Assembly: GCA_035293765.1 (NCBI GenBank)
Contig: DATGMF010000025.1
Coordinates: 96,505-160,504 of the forward strand
Reading direction: 5' to 3'
From: DASRHT01 sp035293765
GTDB taxonomy: Bacteria > Chloroflexota > Ktedonobacteria > Ktedonobacterales > Ktedonobacteraceae
Length of the DNA stretch: 64,000 nt
In this document: piece after piece, positions 18,059-26,633 of the stretch
Numbering within the stretch: the first letter of the stretch is position 1
Layout: each line of letters begins with the position of its first letter
Notes under the pieces: generated by a model
Told to the model about the DNA's origin: nothing
The model's database searches: none
Seen by the model: the letters and a program-made list of their open reading frames with translations, nothing else
Translations under genes and position numbers: made by a program

Positions 18059-18850
18059 ATGAGCCAGGAAGACACCTCAACTGTGCAAATGCGTGCCGTT
18101 ACGCTCTCGCGTGAGTATGGGAGCGGGGGAGGAGAGATTGCAGCTCGTCTTGCGGCTCGTCTGGGTTGGCAATTAATTGATCACGAAATTGTGGCGCGGG
18201 TGGCGCATGAACTGGGGATTAGCGAGAGGGAGGCCACCGAGCGAGATGAGTATGCAGATGGGCTGGTTGCGCGCCTGTTGTCTAATATGCAGCTCTATGA
18301 GCCTGCCGTCCTGGTTGCTGTGCCGCCGCCGATGGTATCACATATCCAGGGCCATGATGCGCAACTTTATGCGGAGGCGCTGCAAAAGGTCGTTCTGGCC
18401 GCAGTCGAGGCGGGGCAGGTGGTTATCGTTGGGCGTGGAGGGCAGGCGCTGCTGGAGGATCGACTCGATGTATTGCATGTGCGGGTTGTCGCGCCGCTTG
18501 ACTTTCGCATCGCTTACGTGATGCGGCGCGAGGGGGTGGGGCAAGCCGAGGCCCGCTCGCGTATCCAGTTAAAGGATCGTGATCGTATTCGCTACCTGCA
18601 ATCCATCCATCATTGCCATCCGGCAGATCCCCATTTATACGATCTGATGATTAATACGCATGTGCTTGACCTGGATAGTGCCGTCGATTTGATTTGCCGG
18701 GCGTTAGAGCATAAAGCCAGGCGTCTGAAAACTTCCGCTGAAGCATTAGGGCCTGGAGCGGGATTGGAGCGTTATCCCAGGCAGCCAGGCGACTTTCGCC
18801 TGCCCGCAGGCATACAGGATGAGAGAGCGAACGAGCCTGATCAGCCATAA
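18059..18850 (+). CDS. cytidylate-kinase-like P-loop protein
   Basis: A 263-residue protein of the cytidylate-kinase-like family (AAA_26 type). TLSREYGSGGGEIAARLAARLGW is the family's modified P-loop, and WQLIDHEIVARVA and VIVGRGGQALLEDRLDVLHVRVVAP are further motifs. It probably phosphorylates a nucleotide or another small substrate; true CMP kinase function is not implied, because housekeeping cmk is shorter and different. The ATG at 18059 is used; upstream codons have no ribosome site. Its C-terminus is Pro/Arg-rich and ends 13 bases from the convergent kinase gene. Confidence 0.8.
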   Translation: MSQEDTSTVQMRAVTLSREYGSGGGEIAARLAARLGWQLIDHEIVARVAHELGISEREATERDEYADGLVARLLSNMQLYEPAVLVAVPPPMVSHIQGHDAQLYAEALQKVVLAAVEAGQVVIVGRGGQALLEDRLDVLHVRVVAPLDFRIAYVMRREGVGQAEARSRIQLKDRDRIRYLQSIHHCHPADPHLYDLMINTHVLDLDSAVDLICRALEHKARRLKTSAEALGPGAGLERYPRQPGDFRLPAGIQDERANEPDQP

Positions 18851-18863
18851 AAGTAGCCAGGCT

Positions 18864-20111
18864 CTAGAGCATAATTGTCCATGACCCATGCGTATATGGC
18901 ACAGAACTGGTATCGTCGGCATCCATCGTGGGATCAAGAGAGCGGGGGAGGATGATACGGAAGGTACACCCTTCTCCCTGCATACTTTTTGCCAGGATTT
19001 GCCCGCCATGCCGCTCGACAATGCGCTGTGAAATATATAGTCCTACCTCCAGTCCTGAGCGTGAACTGCTAAGAATGCGGGTCTCTGGCGTGTGGGAGAA
19101 TTGTTGGCAAATACTGGCAAGTTCCTCCTCTGGTAGGGTGGTTGCCCGGCTGTGTACGGAAAGGATAGCCTCGAAGCCAGCCGTTTCTACGGTTATCGTG
19201 ATGGGAGAACCTCTGGGACTATACTTGCGGGCGCTGGATAGCAGGTTGATCAACACCTGGAAAATACGATTGCTATCCACCTCGACCTCCGCCGGGCGCT
19301 CTGTGGTCTTGAAGGTAAGAGAAAAGCCGACTCCCTCGATATACTGATGGAGCCAGTCCTGGCAGAGCGCAACGAGATTATAGCGTTTGCGCTGCAAAAG
19401 GAACATATTGGTATCGATGAGTGAAGTATCCAGCAGGTCTTCTACCAGCACTTCTGTGCGCTCAATCGAGCGTTCCATGTCCGTCAGACCCTGGCGCACT
19501 CTCTCAAGCGCGTCCTCCTGCTCAAGTTGTCGCAGCAGCAATTGAGCCATTTCTTTTAAATTGCCCAGTGGCGGCTTCAGTTCATGCGAAACGATGTTGA
19601 GCAACTTATCTTTCCTGGCGTTGGCCTCTTCCAGCTCTGTTGTGCGCTTCTGCACCTGTTGTTCAAGGGAACGGGCGTGATGGGCCAGCATAATTTGTTG
19701 TTGGCGCACTTGGCGGCGGAGCTGGCGGGTCAGGAGGGCGCGGCGGAGCGCAGCCGTAAAGGCATCGCGATCAATTGGTTTTAAAATATAGTCGTAGGCT
19801 CCTCCACGCAGCGCCTGAATCGCAAGATCATGTTCACCGTGGCCCGTGATGAGAATGGTTGGCGTCTCGGGACGCCGCTCCTGTACTTTGGCGAGCAGCA
19901 TGATGCCATCCATTCCCGGCATTTTAATATCGCTGACAATAGCATCATAATCGTGCTTGTTGATCAGTTCAAGCGCGTCTTGTGCATTATCGCACATATC
20001 CACCTTTGTATCAGCCATGCGCAGGGCGAGCATCTGCGATGCCGCAAGCAGCATGGCCTGATCGTCATCGATGACGAGGATATACGGTATGTTCCTGTTC
20101 TCATGCCCCAT
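18864..20111 (-). CDS. response regulator-histidine kinase hybrid with degenerate ATP site
   Basis: A 415-residue protein with an N-terminal receiver domain (phospho-acceptor D61, acidic DDD at 15-17, K110), a coiled coil (about 125-165), a HisKA domain with H175 in VSHELKPP, and a C-terminal HATPase domain. The N box reads NLLSSARKYSP instead of NLLxNAxKYS. The G1 motif DxGxG is absent (VHSRATTLPEEEL at that place), while a partial G2 (SGLEVGLYIS) remains. ATP binding is therefore doubtful, and the protein may work as a receiver-driven scaffold or phosphatase. It lies 84 bases downstream of the P-type ATPase gene on the same strand, behind a hairpin that covers its ribosome site. Confidence 0.9.
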   Translation of the reverse strand: MGHENRNIPYILVIDDDQAMLLAASQMLALRMADTKVDMCDNAQDALELINKHDYDAIVSDIKMPGMDGIMLLAKVQERRPETPTILITGHGEHDLAIQALRGGAYDYILKPIDRDAFTAALRRALLTRQLRRQVRQQQIMLAHHARSLEQQVQKRTTELEEANARKDKLLNIVSHELKPPLGNLKEMAQLLLRQLEQEDALERVRQGLTDMERSIERTEVLVEDLLDTSLIDTNMFLLQRKRYNLVALCQDWLHQYIEGVGFSLTFKTTERPAEVEVDSNRIFQVLINLLSSARKYSPRGSPITITVETAGFEAILSVHSRATTLPEEELASICQQFSHTPETRILSSSRSGLEVGLYISQRIVERHGGQILAKSMQGEGCTFRIILPRSLDPTMDADDTSSVPYTHGSWTIML

Positions 20112-20113
20112 CT

Positions 20114-20159
20114 TGTATCAATCCTTGCTTTTTCTTGTTACACGTAAGGATGGGATACA
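20114..20159 (-). promoter_or_regulatory. hairpin sequestering the kinase ribosome-binding site
   Basis: On the minus strand TGTATCCCATCCTT pairs with AAGGATTGATACA (6 + 6 bp around a small internal loop, 20-base loop). The right arm contains AAGGA, the only plausible ribosome site, 10 bases before the ATG at 20111. The structure could control translation of the kinase or weakly terminate read-through from the ATPase gene. Confidence 0.45.
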
Positions 20160-20195
20160 ATAGTTTCAATTCCTCATTTTTCCTACGTACTGACA

Positions 20196-22673
20196 TTACC
20201 TCTGGTTGTCGCTCTCATCATTCTGTTGTTGCCGGTCAAGCTGTAAAAAGCGTTCAAGGAGATGAAAACGCCATATCCAGCGCAGGCTCAGGCCCCAGAT
20301 CAGCGTGGTGCATCCCAGGAGGAAATAGCTGAGCGGGTCGAGGCCGGTCAGGCTGAAGAAGGTTCGTATTACTGGAATAGTGACCATAATCAGATAGACA
20401 ATCGACAACCCGAGCGCCAACAAGGTTGGTCGCCAGTCACCACTGAGAGGGCTGCCGCCGGTCCAGAAGCGAGTTGGCGGTACAATAAAGGGAACGAGCA
20501 ACAGCCCGCTAAAGACAGCGAAGGCGGTCAGGGCGCTCTGTGCGATTAGTAAGGCGTCGGCAAAGGTGGCATGTAGCTGTTGCTGTGCTAGATGGAATGC
20601 GACCAGATAAACGGCGAAGGCCACCAGACTTTGAGTCAGAGCTGCTGGTAGAACGAAACGCAGGAAAATGCGACCTGACCGACCCTGCGGAGAGGGACCG
20701 GGGCGCGCCCATGCTGCCAGGGCCACTGTGATGATGCTGGCCGTTACAAAGGTAAGGATGGACTTTTGCTTGGGGGCAAAGGGAAAGCCGCCGGAGATCG
20801 GGATCGTAATCAATAATAATGCCAGGTATGTAACGCGGGCCAGAAATAGTTTGATGACATTATACATGCCGTTGCGAATGCGCTGACCTTCTGAAAAAGC
20901 GGAAGGCAAGGCGGCAAACGAGTTTTTAAGCAGAACAATATCGGCGACGCCGCGCGCCGCTTGGCTGCCGCTTTCCATCGCGATAGCTAGATCAGCCTGT
21001 TTCAGGGAGAGCACATCGTTAACCCCATCACCGATCATTGCTACATAGTGATGACGATGGCGCAACGCCTGCACAAGGCGTTCTTTCTCTTGTGGAATGA
21101 CGCGCCCAAAGATCGTCTGTTCCTCGGCGGTGCGTGCTAACTGCGCATCGTCCATCCTGGCGAGTTCTTCCTGTGATACGATCTTCTCGCTATTGGCGAT
21201 TCCTACCTGCCGGGCCAGAGCTGCAACCGTGAGGGGGTTATCGCCGGAGATAATCTTGACTTGAATGCCCACCGTGGTGAAGCGGGCGATGGTTTCACGG
21301 ACGTGGGAGCGAAGTTCATCGCGCAGACTGATCATGCCCAGTGGCCGCATATCGTGCGGCAAGACCGGTTGAGCTTCCGCTGTTCGTAATGGTAGCGGAT
21401 CGGGAAGAAAGGCAAAAAGCAGCACCCGCATGCCGCGCGCCGCTTCTTCCTGGAGAAATGTACTCAGATCGGTACCGGGCTGGAGGAAGGGATAGAGTAT
21501 CTCGGGAGCTCCCAGGACGTACACCCCTCGTAATGCGGCATCACCGATTGATAGCGCGCTCCACTTGCGTTCTGAGGAAAATGGTACTTCCTCGCGAATA
21601 TGAAGAGGATATGATGGCTGTACGTCACATGCCGCCGCTATAGCTGCGCTGGTGGCATTCTTGCTTGAAGAGTTTGCGGTGTAGAGTCCCAGCAGGTGGC
21701 GCAACTCCGCCTCTGTAATCCCTAAAGGAAGTAATCGCTCTAGTTGCAGGGCATTGGTCGTCAACGTGCCGGTTTTATCCAGGCAGAGGATATCCACATT
21801 GCTTAGAGACTCGATGGCGCTCAGGCGCTGCACCAGGGCGCTCCGCCCCGCTAAATGCAAGGCTCCCAGGGCATAGGCGACACTGGTAGCCAGAAACAGG
21901 CCAATGGGGACAATGCCGATGACCACGACCGACATCCTGACCGTGTCCACGATGGGAGTTTGCTGGACCAGTGAGATCAGGACAAGCACGGTTTCAATAT
22001 ACAGTGCTACCAGCAGTAGCGACTGAATAATCAGGTTAATTTCGCGCTGCAAGGGCGTGTAGGCCCGACGAAAAGCGCGGGCTTTTGCCGTAAGCTGTCC
22101 GCTAATGCTCTCGATGCCCAGTTTTTCAGCCTGATAGTAGGCGCTGCCGGTGATGCAGAAGCTGCCAGAGTGGAGCATGTCTCCTGATTGTTTGGTGACG
22201 GGATCGGATTCGCCTGTAAGCAGGGACTCGTCAACTGTAATAGAACTGTTGCCGACTATTGGTCCATCGGCCACAATCTGGTCGCCAGGATGAAGTACCA
22301 GGATGTCGTCCTGCACGATCTCGCTCGGATCGATGGAATGCTCGCGGCCATCGCGCATGACGGTGGCTTTAGGACGCGTCAGGAGGGTAATATGGTCGAG
22401 GGTACGCTTGGCGCGCACTTCCTGGATAACGCTGATGATGACATTGAAGAGCACAGTGCCTGCTGAGACCAGCGCCTCTGAAATCTGCCCCAGGAGAAGA
22501 AGGGCGATGCATAATCCAAATAGAATGTTATTGATCAAGGTGAAAACGTCTTCACGGACGATCTGAGCATAGGTACGTCCGGTTGATGGCGGCATGATTG
22601 TGCCTTTGCCTGCCGCCTTTCGTGTCGCAACCTCGTCACTTGAAAGTCCCTGATGAATCTGGCTACTCAGCAT
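20196..22673 (-). CDS. P-type cation-transporting ATPase, CtpE-like
   Basis: An 825-residue P-type ATPase with all catalytic motifs: LLTGESDP in the actuator domain, DKTGTLT with the phosphorylated Asp, and GDGVNDVLSLKQADLAIAMESGSQAARGVADIVLL in the hinge and C-terminal region. The VLSLKQADL and SGSQAARGVAD variants, and about ten membrane helices, resemble the CtpE group, whose mycobacterial member transports calcium. The ion here is therefore probably calcium or another divalent cation. The heavy-metal CxxC domain and CPC motif are missing. The GLSSDEVATRKAAGKG start region is typical, so the ATG at 22673 is kept. A palindrome lies about 70 bases upstream. Confidence 0.9.
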   Translation of the reverse strand: MLSSQIHQGLSSDEVATRKAAGKGTIMPPSTGRTYAQIVREDVFTLINNILFGLCIALLLLGQISEALVSAGTVLFNVIISVIQEVRAKRTLDHITLLTRPKATVMRDGREHSIDPSEIVQDDILVLHPGDQIVADGPIVGNSSITVDESLLTGESDPVTKQSGDMLHSGSFCITGSAYYQAEKLGIESISGQLTAKARAFRRAYTPLQREINLIIQSLLLVALYIETVLVLISLVQQTPIVDTVRMSVVVIGIVPIGLFLATSVAYALGALHLAGRSALVQRLSAIESLSNVDILCLDKTGTLTTNALQLERLLPLGITEAELRHLLGLYTANSSSKNATSAAIAAACDVQPSYPLHIREEVPFSSERKWSALSIGDAALRGVYVLGAPEILYPFLQPGTDLSTFLQEEAARGMRVLLFAFLPDPLPLRTAEAQPVLPHDMRPLGMISLRDELRSHVRETIARFTTVGIQVKIISGDNPLTVAALARQVGIANSEKIVSQEELARMDDAQLARTAEEQTIFGRVIPQEKERLVQALRHRHHYVAMIGDGVNDVLSLKQADLAIAMESGSQAARGVADIVLLKNSFAALPSAFSEGQRIRNGMYNVIKLFLARVTYLALLLITIPISGGFPFAPKQKSILTFVTASIITVALAAWARPGPSPQGRSGRIFLRFVLPAALTQSLVAFAVYLVAFHLAQQQLHATFADALLIAQSALTAFAVFSGLLLVPFIVPPTRFWTGGSPLSGDWRPTLLALGLSIVYLIMVTIPVIRTFFSLTGLDPLSYFLLGCTTLIWGLSLRWIWRFHLLERFLQLDRQQQNDESDNQR

Positions 22674-23125
22674 CTTTTAATCAAAAGGGCAGCATCTAAC
22701 AGCGCTGCGAGAACGGCCCCTTCTCCTGCCTGGCAAAAGATTGTGTGCGCTCCGTACACAATGACCGCTTTAAAATTAAAATTATGCCTGACTGCTACTG
22801 GCAGCCACGATCTCATTATACGGCATTGTCAACGGTTGTGGATTGGGAGCAAGTGATTGGAATAAGGGAGTCCGCACCATTTCGATCAGTATGGGGAGGT
22901 CATGTAGTATAAGTTGTTATAAGTGTTTATAGGATTTATAGTGTACCGTTTTTCTATTACTTTGATTTGTATAGATGTAACTTTGCCTCAATATAATTCG
23001 TGTAAAGATGGCTGAGAATTGTGTAAAAGTTGATTTGATGAAAAGTGGTTATTGTCGTGTTTACGATCATTCCGTCGTGCAAAAATACGGCGATAGAGTA
23101 GAAGCTTTTCAGAGGGAGGAAGCTC
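22674..23125. other. divergent promoter region, no gene
   Basis: About 450 bases between the P-type ATPase gene and the YsnF gene, becoming AT-rich on the right. No coding frame with a ribosome site is seen. A near-perfect palindrome sits at 22740-22762. Confidence 0.55.
22740..22762. promoter_or_regulatory. candidate operator palindrome upstream of the P-type ATPase gene
   Basis: ATTGTGTGCG and CGTACACAAT form 10-bp arms with one mismatch and a 3-base spacer. The site is 67 bases before the ATPase start, a usual position for a repressor. The cognate regulator is unknown. Confidence 0.3.
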
Positions 23126-24043
23126 ATGGCACCGCCACAATCGATTCTTGTAGGAGTTTTCAATGACCGCGGGATGGCTGAACAGGCGATAGAAAGTCTA
23201 CATAGTGCTGGAATTAGCAACAATCAGATCAGTTATTCGGGGACGACTGCTTCGGGCAGGTTCTTTGAGGAACTTAAAAGTATGTTCACCGGGAACGCTG
23301 TGGGGACAGGTGATGTTGCCGGTGATCTGAGAAGTATAGGTATACCAGCAAATGAGGCTGAGTATTATGCCAATGAACATAGAGCCGGTCATCCTATTTT
23401 GGCTGTGAGGGCAAACGGTCGTACCCGGGAGGTTGCCAATATCCTGCGTTCAAGCGGAGGCTACACGTACAGCTCAAGAGGTGGTGCAGCTTTCGATGTA
23501 GAGGGTCGTCAGACTGGCGCCTCTGCTCAAACGGCAGGGTATGATCAGGGAGACGCTGGCAAGCGAGAGTTTTTAGGTAGTAATGAGACGCGCTCTATTC
23601 CGGTACGTGAGGAACAACTTGGAGTTGAGAAACAACAGGTACAGAGCGGTGAGGTGCGCATTCATAAGGACGTCGTAACCGAGCAGAAAACGATTAACGT
23701 CCCTGTGAATCGCGAAGAAGTGGTGATAGAGCGTCACCCTGTTTCTGGTGAGCAGGTATCCGAGACCCCCATCGGCCAGGATGAGACTATTCGTATTCCT
23801 GTGAGTGAGGAGCAGGTGACTATCACCAAGCAGCCTGTTGTAACCGGAGAAGTTGAGATTGGCAAGCATACCGTGCAGGAGCAGAAGCAGTACACCGATA
23901 CCGTCAAGCGGGAAGAGGTAGACGTTGAACCAATGGGTGAGAATATGGCCCGGCGTGTACGGGAAGAGGACAGCATTGATCAAAGCCCTCGCAAGGGGAC
24001 CCAGGGCTATCCAGATAAAGATGATAACCGTCCTCTGCCTTAA
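23126..24043 (+). CDS. YsnF/AvaK-type stress protein (DUF2382)
   Basis: A 305-residue soluble protein. Residues 1-90 form a general-stress-17M-like domain (ILVGVFNDRGMAEQAIESLHSAGI), then a Gly/Ser/Gln-rich linker. The C-terminal half (about 155-275) is a DUF2382 domain with the repeating pattern of VREEQLGVEKQ, NREEVVIERHPV and SEEQVTITKQPV. Such proteins are induced by heat, salt or desiccation in other bacteria, but their biochemical role is unknown. AGAGGGAGG before the ATG is a strong ribosome site. The gene stands alone with a strong terminator. Confidence 0.87.
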   Translation: MAPPQSILVGVFNDRGMAEQAIESLHSAGISNNQISYSGTTASGRFFEELKSMFTGNAVGTGDVAGDLRSIGIPANEAEYYANEHRAGHPILAVRANGRTREVANILRSSGGYTYSSRGGAAFDVEGRQTGASAQTAGYDQGDAGKREFLGSNETRSIPVREEQLGVEKQQVQSGEVRIHKDVVTEQKTINVPVNREEVVIERHPVSGEQVSETPIGQDETIRIPVSEEQVTITKQPVVTGEVEIGKHTVQEQKQYTDTVKREEVDVEPMGENMARRVREEDSIDQSPRKGTQGYPDKDDNRPLP

Positions 24044-24070
24044 ACGGATGTCGCTTCCACAAAAATTGTT

Positions 24071-24102
24071 CAGCCCGCCAGGAAAAGTTTCCTGGCGGGC
24101 TG
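24071..24102. terminator. bidirectional terminator, GC-rich stem
   Basis: CAGCCCGCCAGGAAA and TTTCCTGGCGGGCTG form a perfect 15-bp stem with a 2-base centre, followed by a T-rich stretch. It lies between the convergent YsnF and M20 peptidase genes. Confidence 0.8.
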
Positions 24103-24128
24103 AGTTGTTGTTTATACTACCTTCAGAA

Positions 24129-25280
24129 TTACAATTGCCTCTGATCAATCAATATGCAGGCGCGATAGCTCAAAGCCGTCAGTTGAGCCAGGCCCGTACC
24201 AATTGGAGGGATCAAGAGAAATTCTTCCAGCGTGTGCGTGCATTCGATGTGTGTAATGCCGACGCATACCGCCGGGATGTTGAGGCTGATGGGAATATTC
24301 GCGTCGGTGCTGGACGCGCTATAGGCCGGTTCGATGCCAAGCGAGGTAAGAACGTCGGCGGCCAGTTGTACCAGCGGATCGGCCTGCCCTCGCCTGCCAG
24401 CGGGTCGCTCGCCGAGCACCTCAATCTCTGTTTGCAGGCCCTCGCCGACTCGTTGCTCGACGATGTCCTTCACCCGAGCTGCCAGTTGATCAAGAGCAGC
24501 GGGATCGATTGAGCGCATATCAAGCACGGCGTTGGCTTCGGCAGCAATCGTGTTGACGCTGGTGCCACCCTCGATTAGACCAACGTTAAAGGTTGTTTTT
24601 GGGTTTTGGGGCACCTGTAGATCCGCTATAGCCGCAATAATTTTGCCCAGTCCGTGAATGGCGCTCGGCTTGCCGAATGCGCCGAAGGAGTGGCCGCCGG
24701 GGCCGCGCACCGCAATCCGCCAGCGTTTGGAGCCGACCCCAATATGGGTGATATTGCCGAGGCGTCCGTCAATCGCAACCACCGCCCCGAGCTGTTTGCG
24801 GTAGCGTTCAACGGCGGCCCGCGCACCGCGCAGATTGCCCAATCCTTCTTCCCCCACGTTGGCGATGGCGACGATATCGACAGCCGTCGCTATGTTTAAT
24901 TCGTCGAGGATATCGAGAGTGCTGATCATAGCAGCGATGCTCAGGCTATTATCGCCAATGCCCGGGCCGCGCAAAATATCGCCATCGCGAGTCACTGCAA
25001 TAGAAACTGTGGCCGGGAAGACCGTATCTGTATGGGCCAGGAGCATCAGGACCGGGCGCTCGCTCTTCTTTCCCCTGCGTATATACACATTGCCAACAGC
25101 GTCGATTTCCGGGGTATAGTTCCGCTCTCGCCAGAGGGAGGCCACGAAATTAGCTCGTGCTTGCTCGCTTCCTGTGGGGGCGGGAACTTCGCAAATGCGC
25201 CGGGCCAGATCCGCGGTCGCTTCAATCCGCGCCTCGGCTGCGGTGCGCAACCGGCTCAACTCAAACGATGGTACAGACAT
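24129..25280 (-). CDS. M20 family metallopeptidase (PepT/CPG2-like)
   Basis: A 383-residue zinc hydrolase. Metal-binding and catalytic motifs are MLLAHTDTVFP (His and first Asp), GPGIGDNSLS (bridging Asp) and NVGEEGLGNLRG (general base Glu and metal Glu). The dimerisation domain begins at VRGPGGHSFGAFG, and a C-terminal THIECTHTLEEF supplies the last metal histidine. It probably cleaves a peptide or aminoacyl amide in the cytoplasm; the substrate cannot be assigned. It lies 55 bases after the start of the Mrp gene region on the same strand, so it could be co-transcribed with... no shared function evident. Confidence 0.88.
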   Translation of the reverse strand: MSVPSFELSRLRTAAEARIEATADLARRICEVPAPTGSEQARANFVASLWRERNYTPEIDAVGNVYIRRGKKSERPVLMLLAHTDTVFPATVSIAVTRDGDILRGPGIGDNSLSIAAMISTLDILDELNIATAVDIVAIANVGEEGLGNLRGARAAVERYRKQLGAVVAIDGRLGNITHIGVGSKRWRIAVRGPGGHSFGAFGKPSAIHGLGKIIAAIADLQVPQNPKTTFNVGLIEGGTSVNTIAAEANAVLDMRSIDPAALDQLAARVKDIVEQRVGEGLQTEIEVLGERPAGRRGQADPLVQLAADVLTSLGIEPAYSASSTDANIPISLNIPAVCVGITHIECTHTLEEFLLIPPIGTGLAQLTALSYRACILIDQRQL

Positions 25281-25335
25281 CTTACCTCCAGGCAGCTTTT
25301 ATTTGTTTAATGGACAGTGCAAATCGCGATATTCC

Positions 25336-26283
25336 TTACTTTGCTTCTTCGTCAGAGTCGCTGTCCTTTGTCAGTGATTCTACATCAGAATCACTGTTCC
25401 TGGTAGGTGCTTCTTCGTCGGTTGCCGCTTGCTGCTCTGCGCTTTGCGCTTGCTCAATTTCGTCCAGGACCCTGGTAACGTTTGAGGCCAGCATATGAAA
25501 AGCCAGAGAAACGGGCGAGGTAGGCAGGCTCACTGTGGCGGGGCGACCATTGTCGCCTGTTGCTGCGGTTGGCGGGTGGAGCGGAATGGTGCTCAGCACT
25601 GCCAGCTCATCCAGCGCGTCGCGCCGCTCCTGGCCGACAGGAAAGATTTCGATCAGTTCGCCGCAGTGGGGACAGCTAAAGCCGCTCATATTATTGACCA
25701 GGCCCAGCACATGTACTCCGGCCTGACGAAACATCGCCAGGGCTTTGGCTGTATCAATGCGCGCTACATCCTGAGGGGTCGTGACCAGGATCGCGCCGCT
25801 GAGCGCCATTTCGCGCACCAGCGTGGCCTGCGGCTCTCCGTTCCCCGGCGGGAGATCGATGAGCAGGTAGTCGAGCGGTCCCCAGTTGACCATGTAGAGC
25901 AACTGGCGAATCAACATCCCCTGCACGTCTGGCATGGGGGCGACTGCCTGCTCCTCCCCTATGAAAAAGCCCACGGACATAACTTTGACGCCATAACGCA
26001 GCAAGGGCTGTAACATTTGCTCAGGAGCGAGTTTCTGCCTTTGAGCGAGTGGAAGGGTGCCACGCCAGCCGTGGGTCTCGCCGCGTTTACGTACACCAAG
26101 CATGAGAGGGACACTGGGGCCATAGGTATCGGCATCAAGTAATCCTACTGCCGCACCCTGCTGAGCCAGAGCCACAGCGAGATTGACACTCACCGTCGAT
26201 TTCCCCACCCCTCCCTTGCCGCTGCCGATGACGATCAGGTGCTGGACGTTCTCTACACTTGTTTGTGTACGTTGTTGCTGCAC
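25336..26283 (-). CDS. mrp: Mrp/NBP35 family iron-sulfur carrier ATPase
   Basis: A 315-residue P-loop ATPase of the Mrp/ApbC group, which carries and delivers [4Fe-4S] clusters to apoproteins. The deviant Walker A GSGKGGVGKST is near the N-terminus, with LLDADTYGPS and LLIDLPPGNGE following. The CPHC motif (in FSCPHCGELIEIFP) holds the bridging cluster. The N-terminal DUF59 domain found in many Mrp proteins is absent. An acidic Ser/Asp tail of about 40 residues ends the protein. The GTG at 26283 is preferred, with GGAG 7 bases upstream, over a TTG at 26298. The many Fe-S enzymes at 4-8 kb are possible clients. Confidence 0.9.
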   Translation of the reverse strand: MQQQRTQTSVENVQHLIVIGSGKGGVGKSTVSVNLAVALAQQGAAVGLLDADTYGPSVPLMLGVRKRGETHGWRGTLPLAQRQKLAPEQMLQPLLRYGVKVMSVGFFIGEEQAVAPMPDVQGMLIRQLLYMVNWGPLDYLLIDLPPGNGEPQATLVREMALSGAILVTTPQDVARIDTAKALAMFRQAGVHVLGLVNNMSGFSCPHCGELIEIFPVGQERRDALDELAVLSTIPLHPPTAATGDNGRPATVSLPTSPVSLAFHMLASNVTRVLDEIEQAQSAEQQAATDEEAPTRNSDSDVESLTKDSDSDEEAK

Positions 26284-26633
26284 GCTATTACTCCACAAGT
26301 TTGCTATGTTTCTTCGGGGCGGGTAACGTCCCCCGGTTGTCGAAACAAAAGGAAAAGCTTTTCTGTGACTTGCTGACTTTGTTGCTTCTTAGCACCTTCT
26401 ATCTGCGTTTCATCTCAAGTTGTAATAACATCTGAATTATACATTAGCTCAGTACTGATGACAATGGAAGCAAGTAAATATCTAGAGTTGTTAAGTTTCA
26501 GGATCGCTTGGGCTTACATCCCCAGGGGCATTGCAGAAAATCCCATGCTTTGCCGATGGTTAGTAGTAGCAGTTCAGGCTTATGAATAATTTTTTAGGGA
26601 TGTTATAGATGTTGGAAGATATGGGGCCAGGAT
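26284..26633. other. divergent intergenic region before the ebo cluster
   Basis: About 350 bases between mrp and eboD, moderately AT-rich, with no coding frame, repeat or clear hairpin. It should carry the promoters of both divergent units. Confidence 0.5.
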
